NCBI GenBank assembly: GCA_039881145.1
Contig: JAYKKI010000013.1
Span: 38,831,501 to 38,895,500, forward strand
Source: Druceiella hillmani
Lineage: Eukaryota > Arthropoda > Insecta > Lepidoptera > Hepialidae
Length of the DNA stretch: 64,000 nucleotides
Direction: 5' to 3'
The position numbers and the translations under genes are program-made. The notes beneath the pieces are model-generated. The model searched no databases. It was given only the letters and a program-made list of their open reading frames with translations, and was not told where the DNA came from. Of this stretch, positions 57,610-64,000 are shown in pieces. Numbering within the stretch: position 1 is the first letter of the stretch; the number at the start of each line of letters is the position of its first letter.

Positions 57610-59050
57610 TAAAATTTAATGAAATTAAATACTATTTGATTATCTCAGATAACAAAATATTCAAATATTTGTAATTACTACGTCAGTTAGAAGCGATGTC
57701 TCATCGTATTGTCCTTTTATTCGTCACTATAATTTTATTAATGTGATTTTATCATTTTAGTTTGATGGTTTTGCAATCTTCCATAATTTTCAACACGTAT
57801 TCCAACACAAAATTTCAACACCAACTTACAGATTATGAAGAATATCTAAATAAATCGTATCAATACGTTGATTTCATTCTCCAAGTTACTCTTTAATGTA
57901 TTATGAGACATAAACGGCTATTATTTCATTCATGCAAAATAAAGTGCGATTAAACTTGTATGTAAACTACAGCCAATTTGATGAATATGAAACCTTGCTT
58001 TTGCCAGATTTCGCTATTCTAGGTAAACAGAAAGTACACCATAGGTTTTGATTTATCTGAGAGTGTCAAAACATGCGGCATAAATGACCGTATTTTTAGG
58101 GTTCTTCTTGATTGTGTTGACTTAGATGATTGATCTTTTACAATATCTTCCTTTCAACTAAAATACACGTAGTTGGGTACTTCATATTTTGGAAGACTGC
58201 AATCGACTGTCAATGAGATATTACAGAATTAATTATACATCGCAATATAGCATTTAAGACTATAACTATATAATCTAGATTAAGCTAAGAGTAAATAAAT
58301 TAAAAAATAATATAGTTGTCAACAGGAACAAGGAAAGCGACAGAAAAGAAGGAGAATGACTGTGCAGTGATAGGGAATCAGGATCGGAATTTCTTTTTTG
58401 GATGACTTTTGAATTCATAAATTGATGTTTCGTTTCGACTATTAGGATCAAGTTTTTTACAGAATTTATCAGCATGTACAGTGAAGGAGTGAATGTAAAA
58501 GGTAAAGTTATATTTAGAAGTAAGGAGGATGAAGAGAAATTCAGAAGGTAAACCAAGACCATGTGTCCCTGATGCTTATTAGCATATCTTCACCAAGTAG
58601 CGCCACTTCAGTCCGTAATGAGGCATCAAGGGTTTTTTTGTAATATCTATTGTTTTATAGTCTTACTACTTTTTCTAAAATTTAAAAGAGTTATAAGTCG
58701 TTAACATGAAAATGCATGAACCAATAACTTTTATTTGGATAAACGTAAGAAGTATGATAATATTGTATAACTTTCTTAACGATGCGATCAAGAATCTGAC
58801 TTTATACTATCCCTTTCAATTGAATAGTTTTACAAATGAAAGTGATAAACAAGAAAATGATAAAGGATGAAACAATAAATGTTCAACTTCAAGATCAAAG
58901 TACGCTTTCGTTTTTTATTTTTATGTGTTACATATTTACATTCTTTTCCAAACTTTACATATTTCCAAACTGGAAATAGACGCTTTTTACACAGGCTGCT
59001 AATTTTCACATAATTATGATTTCATAAAAAATTTTAACTTTTAATAATTT
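57610..59050. other. AT-rich DNA, nothing identified
   Basis: The minus frame of 95 codons at 58275-58562 is Leu/Ser-rich low-complexity sequence and not convincing as a protein. Confidence 0.35.
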
Positions 59051-59060
59051 TATAAAGTAG

Positions 59061-59390
59061 GCGGCTGATTTAAAAAAACAATGCTTTGCCGTATTATAAA
59101 TGAGTAATTCCATAATTAGTTGAAGTGGCCCTATTTAGTGAAGATACATATTGTATATAATTCATCTGGTCATATATAAATATATTTTAATCTCAACTTT
59201 CTTCACGTTGAATACTAATATAATGAAAAGTGTTTCTGATTCTTGTGACGAAAATCATTCATTGATTTTTGTGGCGGCTGATTTAAAAAAACAATGCTTT
59301 GCCGTATTATAAATGAGTAATTACATAAGTAGTTGAAACGGCCCTATTTAGTGAAGATACATATTGTATATAATTTACACGGTCAGATAA
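59061..59390 (+). repeat. Direct duplication of about 115 bp, offset 213 bp
   Basis: GCGGCTGATTTAAAAAAACA, ATGCTTTGCCGTATTATAAA, then CCCTATTTAGTGAAGATACA occur at 59061 and 59274 with only a few changes, so the duplication is among the youngest in the window. Confidence 0.9.
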
Positions 59391-59479
59391 AAATATCTGT
59401 ATAACCTACTTCCAAATGATATAATATCAAAAATTAAACATTATTCTTAAAAAAATGTACTCTATGTTAAAGAGTGAAC

Positions 59480-59720
59480 TCGCATGGCCGATGCTGAATG
59501 AGCCGAGTTTACCTGGAGGAATGAAATTAGAGCTTTATAGAAACTAATTTTTTTATAAATACTTTAGGTTCAAATTCATTTAAATATCTAAAAACAGTGT
59601 GTATTGTCTGCTTGGAAAAGTAGTTCACTTGATATTTAAAAAGTGCGCATATTGCACCTGCAAAAGTAGTTCACTTGGCCGATGCCGAAGGGAGCCGAGT
59701 TTACCTGATTCAGCTTCACT
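59480..59720 (+). repeat. Repeated GGCCGATGC-GAGCCGAGTTTACCTG motif
   Basis: GGCCGATGC(T/C)GAA then GAGCCGAGTTTACCTG occurs at about 59486 and 59678. A nearby AAAGTAGTTCACTTG is repeated at about 59619 and 59662. Confidence 0.75.
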
Positions 59721-59908
59721 GACATGAGCGTGAAAACTGAGTTTCGTTCACTCTGCTCGGAAAAGTGCCCTTAATGAAGTTTTCACTTCAAACACAATAA
59801 TCACAAAGTGAAATGTCAACACCCATATTTTGGTGACGCTGCACCCTTCTTGTGTTGCACCACGTATTTTCCGTGCGAGTTTGACGAATTTTTCCATGGA
59901 ATTTAATT

Positions 59909-59911
<3 letters not shown>

Positions 59912-59963
<52 letters not shown>
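59912..59963. repeat. (TA)n microsatellite
   Basis: Pure TA, about 52 bp. Confidence 0.95.
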
Positions 59964-59964
<1 letters not shown>

Positions 59965-59965
<1 letters not shown>

Positions 59966-61130
59966 GGGTTAATTGATATTTATAATAAATAAAAGTATAA
60001 TTTTACACATTTATTAAAAGGATAGTAAGAACCATATTTTGAGGGAAAGTAACTTCAAGAACTTTTCATGTACTTGTCGTGAAATGGAATCTTTGAAATC
60101 AGACAATTACATACCTTTTTCGAGTATTAAATTTTACTAAGAAGTATGGTACATATGGACTGTAAAACCTTGGGTAAGTTATGATAAATACAAACACTAT
60201 TTTTGATCAATCTGCTTTTAAGAAATAACCATGATCACTTGGGCAGGTTCCCCTTTATTCCTCCTATCGCCCACGCAATATTTTTGCAACAAGTCGAATT
60301 ATTTATTTATTTCATAACTTATGTTTTTTAAAATATACCGTCAACCATAACATTATGATGCCAACCCCCATTTTAAACTAAAGATGTTAAACATAAATAG
60401 TTGAAGTTATATTATACAATAGTTCATTATATAATTTGAACTAAATAGCGGTTGCTGGCTAAATGTTAACCGGATCAGAAAGACTGCCATTCTAGTTTTC
60501 TGGTTAAATATAATCGAACATTTTGCCGTCTTGTCTTTTTAGTGTCCCTGGCGAAATTGTCAAAATGGAATATTAATGGAAATACTTCGGCATCATCCGT
60601 CCGTCCATCATTGGTGATTTTAAACACATTCATCACTCGATCCAAAAGTCCATCGGTTTGTCACAACCGAAACCCTTCACCGTAAAAATTTTAATATAGT
60701 TATACAATATGGGGGCCCAATTGTGGATGTCAAGTAAAAATAGGTAAATTTTTATGCTGAGTTTTAATTCCAGGTGTAATAAAAAACATTCTTTCAAAAT
60801 TTCGTGTAGGGTGTCTAATGACAGCACATTAAGGCACGAATGTAAAACTATATTTGATGTCTAAATTTTTTTTCAAATATTTGATGGATAAGTTCCTTCC
60901 CCTTATCATAAAATGGTTGCTCAGAAAAGTCTAAAAATATCGGGAAAATTGATTTATAATTGGATAAATATTGGACGAAAATAATCGGGGTTGAAAAATT
61001 ATAACGCGAATAATTTATATAAATAAGTTAATTGTTTATTTCTTTTCAACCAGTCAGACATTAATTGGAAAGGAAAATATTCCAATAGCAATTATTGCTC
61101 ACAATGTAAGGAAAAACATTCGTCCTGACA
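59965..61130. other. AT-rich DNA, nothing identified
   Basis: CATCATCCGTCCGTCCATCA near 60590 may be a trace of the GGTTCCGTAC-type repeat. No gene. Confidence 0.3.
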
Positions 61131-61139
61131 TATTTTTCA

Positions 61140-61250
61140 GGATTTTTAATTTGGCCGAAAGGCTCCGCACTCAGCTCCGCGCATACTCGATGTAATAAGC
61201 ATTGGTGTTGTCGGTGATGCGTAGCATGGTAGATGGGTGCCTTTTCAGCA
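61140..61250 (-). other. GC-richer island with short open frame, unassigned
   Basis: The minus strand reads MLRITDNTNAYYIEYARS and then meets a stop. The sequence is unusually regular for this region. It may be a fragment of an exon or of a repeat; I know no family for it. Confidence 0.2.
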
Positions 61251-61586
61251 CATAATAGGAGTGCATTAATATTTAAGTGGGGGAGCTGATGGCAAAAAAC
61301 ATTAATTGCACAAGTATAACATGCACTTGACCGATATTTTCATAAATTTGATTACGACAATTCGGAAGACAGACCCTGGGAAGGAAGGAAATAGTTTTTG
61401 GCAACTTTTTTATTGATGCTTCTAAATCTAAATTTGGAAAAACAATTTAGAATCTTCATCAAATGTTTTTTTTAAATTGAAACCCGAACAAAAAATCTAA
61501 CGAAAAAACTATGTACTTTGTTTGGCACCTCAAAAGTGTCTATATTATTGACGTATACATAGCTTCATGCCCCGACTATACTTTTT

Positions 61587-61654
61587 AGAGGGAACCCATT
61601 GTGGGTGTCAGCTCTTCTAGCTAGTCTGTCTGAGATCCACTGTGGGTCCCCTCT
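61587..61654. repeat. Inverted repeat with internal direct repeat
   Basis: AGAGGGAACCCA (61587-61598) pairs with TGGGTCCCCTCT (61643-61654) at 11 of 12 positions, and both arms adjoin CCA(T/C)TGTGGGT. Possibly the two ends of a tiny element. Confidence 0.7.
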
Positions 61655-61699
61655 GGAAAGTACAGCAGGGATGCCTTAACAATTTACCAAACTTCAAAT

Positions 61700-64000
61700 T
61701 CCTAGTTCAAATCATTTCTGAGGAAAATGGCTGTGGCAAACTGATAGAGAAATAGAAGTTTCTCAAATGTGAATGATTTTGTAAGCGTTTCGTTTTAGGG
61801 TTTGAGGTGAATTATAATGAATAAAAGCATAAATATATTATAAGTAAATAATCTCTTCTTCTATGGAGTAAGTCATTTATAAATATCACTCAATGAATTT
61901 AACTTTTCTTTGGTATTTGAGCCCAAAAATATGATTGGAATTTTATTTGGTCAACCACTTTATGTAAAATTCAATATTAATTTTTGTTTGAAAGTACTTG
62001 GACTTATATATTCACATGTACCTAGAAATATTACAGGGTTTCAATTAACAGGTAACAGTTGGCTTGTTAATTAAGAAACTTGATGAACTGAGAACCTTAT
62101 ATAAAAACAATGAAATAAAAAAAGGTTTTTAAAGAGTGTGAATAGCTCAGGGCAAATTTTAATAAAACTCAAGGCCGTGGTGTTAATTGACAGGATATAT
62201 TTTCTTTATATGATATAAGCACAAAAAACGTAATCCCCATACATCATGCTGTATATCAGGGCGGAGAGAATTTTTCTTTATTATCACAATGTAGTACTTG
62301 ATAAATGACATGTTATAGAGTCCATTAATAACCGAAAAAAAATATTTTTAATCTAACTTTCTGCTCATCGCGTAAAAGGCGTTGTAGACGAAATTTTCTT
62401 ATTTTTTATATATTATTCAAGCTATAGTATATATAGAATACCTAATTTATTTTGAAATTTAAAAATTATTTACTGTTTGGCTTTTGTGAAAATTGCTCTA
62501 ATAACTACATAATTATCATCACGGGAAAAACTGCAATTTCACCACACTTTTAATTTTTTGGGTAGTCTAAAAAATTAAGTTAGTATAACACGATATTATA
62601 TTAATATTTTGAAAAAAAAAATTATTTGCCATCAAGTTTCGATAAAAATCGCTATCAAAAGTTATACAATTAATATTACAAGAAAAGTAGCAATTTCATA
62701 ACTTTTAATTTCATTTAAAGAACGCGTCGATTAATTCGCCTAAGAATTTAAATCAATATAAAATGATGTTATGTAAAAATTAAAAAAAAAATTGTTTCGG
62801 TAAAATATTTTATAATAAATTTGGATCTTTCTGTTAAGCGAAAATTATTTTAAGAGGTGTGATTTATTTTTAAGCCAATGGCGCCATCGACACATTTATT
62901 ATTGATAAATACATGACCTTTTAATAACATTTTACATTAATGAAATTCCACTATTGACCAAAAAAAAATTTCACTATTGACACCGAGTTCCGTCTTACAG
63001 TAATAATGTTATTTCTCGAGTTAGAATGACCAATATGTTAGTTTGAATAAGGAATTGCCCGTGGTTGTGCCAAGGTTTGTATAAAGTCTGTCGTACTGTT
63101 AAGGTGCAATTGAGTAACAAACGTCCATAGAAACTTTTCATCTTAATAAAATTTCAAGTGTGCGAAGCGGCTGATCAAGTATAATCTGTGTGTTACTTCA
63201 TACATAAACCATGTTTGATGGTTATAATGAAAAAAGAAATGTTATTTACTCTACTGTATTCTACATACTTAATAATACGGCAGAAGCTAAACATTTAATG
63301 TTGCTCTGTAGTCAAATATATTTCAAGAAATTTACAAATATACATGAGATAAAATATACCATTACTCAATTAAAATTAAGCTTAATCTATTTCCCAATAA
63401 CAATTTTCATATATTAAGGCCAAGGTAATTAATAGAGGTAAAATACGCGAAGAACTTAAACATATAAAGAAATAAAATAAAAGCACTTCATCAAAATCAA
63501 TAGATGACATAATATCCCATTAGAAAAAGGTTGAGAACGTTTCTATTCAGTGTCCATTTTATGTCAATAAAAGAAAACTTTCATAATAAAAGGAGAAAAT
63601 GTATCTTATTATGTAATAAGGGTTGTGAAGTGAGCACCATTTACTTCAACAAAAAAAAGAAAGAAATCATTTTCGGAAAGCGCATTAAATCAATTGTGAC
63701 TTCCCTCTGAATAAATTTAAATATTTAAATTTGCATATAACGTCTCTCTTGCTAAATAAATTATTGTGAACTCAGGCTAAGTTCATATTTAAAACGTTAG
63801 CCGTGAAAATAGAGGGTAAATAACGGTCCTGCTCATAAATACCTCTTTTAGGGAAGTAAAATTTATGAGCGTGCTCTCCAGTTTACTTTATGCTTAGAAG
63901 TAACTTTACGTACACTACTATAACTTTCAACTAAATTACATCGAGCTGTTTCAGGAATCAGCTAAGAAATTATCGATTATAATCAAACCAGCGCATCTCA
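61700..64000. other. AT-rich DNA to the window edge, nothing identified
   Basis: No coding, RNA or transposon signal that I can support. The 68-codon + frame at 63211 has no features. If the promoter array drives a gene, its coding exons are not visible before the right edge. Confidence 0.35.

Overview
This window looks like non-coding nuclear DNA from an arthropod, most likely an insect. By eye it is strongly AT-rich. It carries at least 13 long (TA)n arrays and many decayed transposable elements, and I find no intact protein-coding gene. The arthropod call rests on four TCAGT initiators each paired with a DPE at exactly +28, a Ty3/gypsy gag fragment of the type common in arthropods, RTE-like LINE fragments, and pieces of the GGTTCCGTAC-type repeat that I recall from insect genomes. 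The species cannot be told. Nearly all long open frames are antisense shadows or (TA)n translating as Ile-Tyr repeats. The window could be intergenic or intronic.

Layout. 1-11.3 kb: LINE tail, (TA)n arrays, a tRNA-derived SINE head (4.8 kb), a hairpin and decayed dispersed repeats. 11.4 kb: a 267-bp element with two inverted, damaged hammerhead ribozymes and a perfect 12-bp target-site duplication. 13.5-16 kb: a near-perfect inverted repeat, a CG/CA alternating block fused to (TA)n, a 282-bp tandem duplication and a LINE tail. 20.7-23.4 kb: a Ty3/gypsy element lacking most of pol and split by a nested insertion. 24.7 kb: tandem repeats. 27-30 kb: a repeat shared with 14.3 kb, a LINE tail and a LINE endonuclease fragment. 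30.5 kb: a perfect 38-bp palindrome.

33.9-57.1 kb is the most structured part. A unit of about 1.5-1.8 kb occurs inverted (33.9-35.3 kb), direct (38.7-40.5 kb) and as a diverged direct copy (43.6-44.4 kb). Four short CpG-rich segments at 40.8, 45.3, 48.9 and 57.0 kb, all on the + strand, share an initiator, a DPE at +28 and, in three, a possible splice donor 77-82 nt downstream. They look like duplicated TATA-less promoters with short untranslated first exons. The first two lie in a tandem segmental duplication with a shift of about 4.5-5 kb. Two more hammerhead elements lie here (41.0 and 44.4 kb); the second is a 510-bp near-palindrome whose minus-strand hammerhead keeps a complete core.

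57-64 kb holds minisatellites, a 213-bp-offset duplication, a (TA)n array and mostly featureless sequence.

How it fits together: selfish elements (LTR, LINE, SINE, ribozyme-bearing retroelements and short insertions) dominate. The only host-like functional signal is the promoter array, whose coding exons are not visible here and may lie past the right edge.
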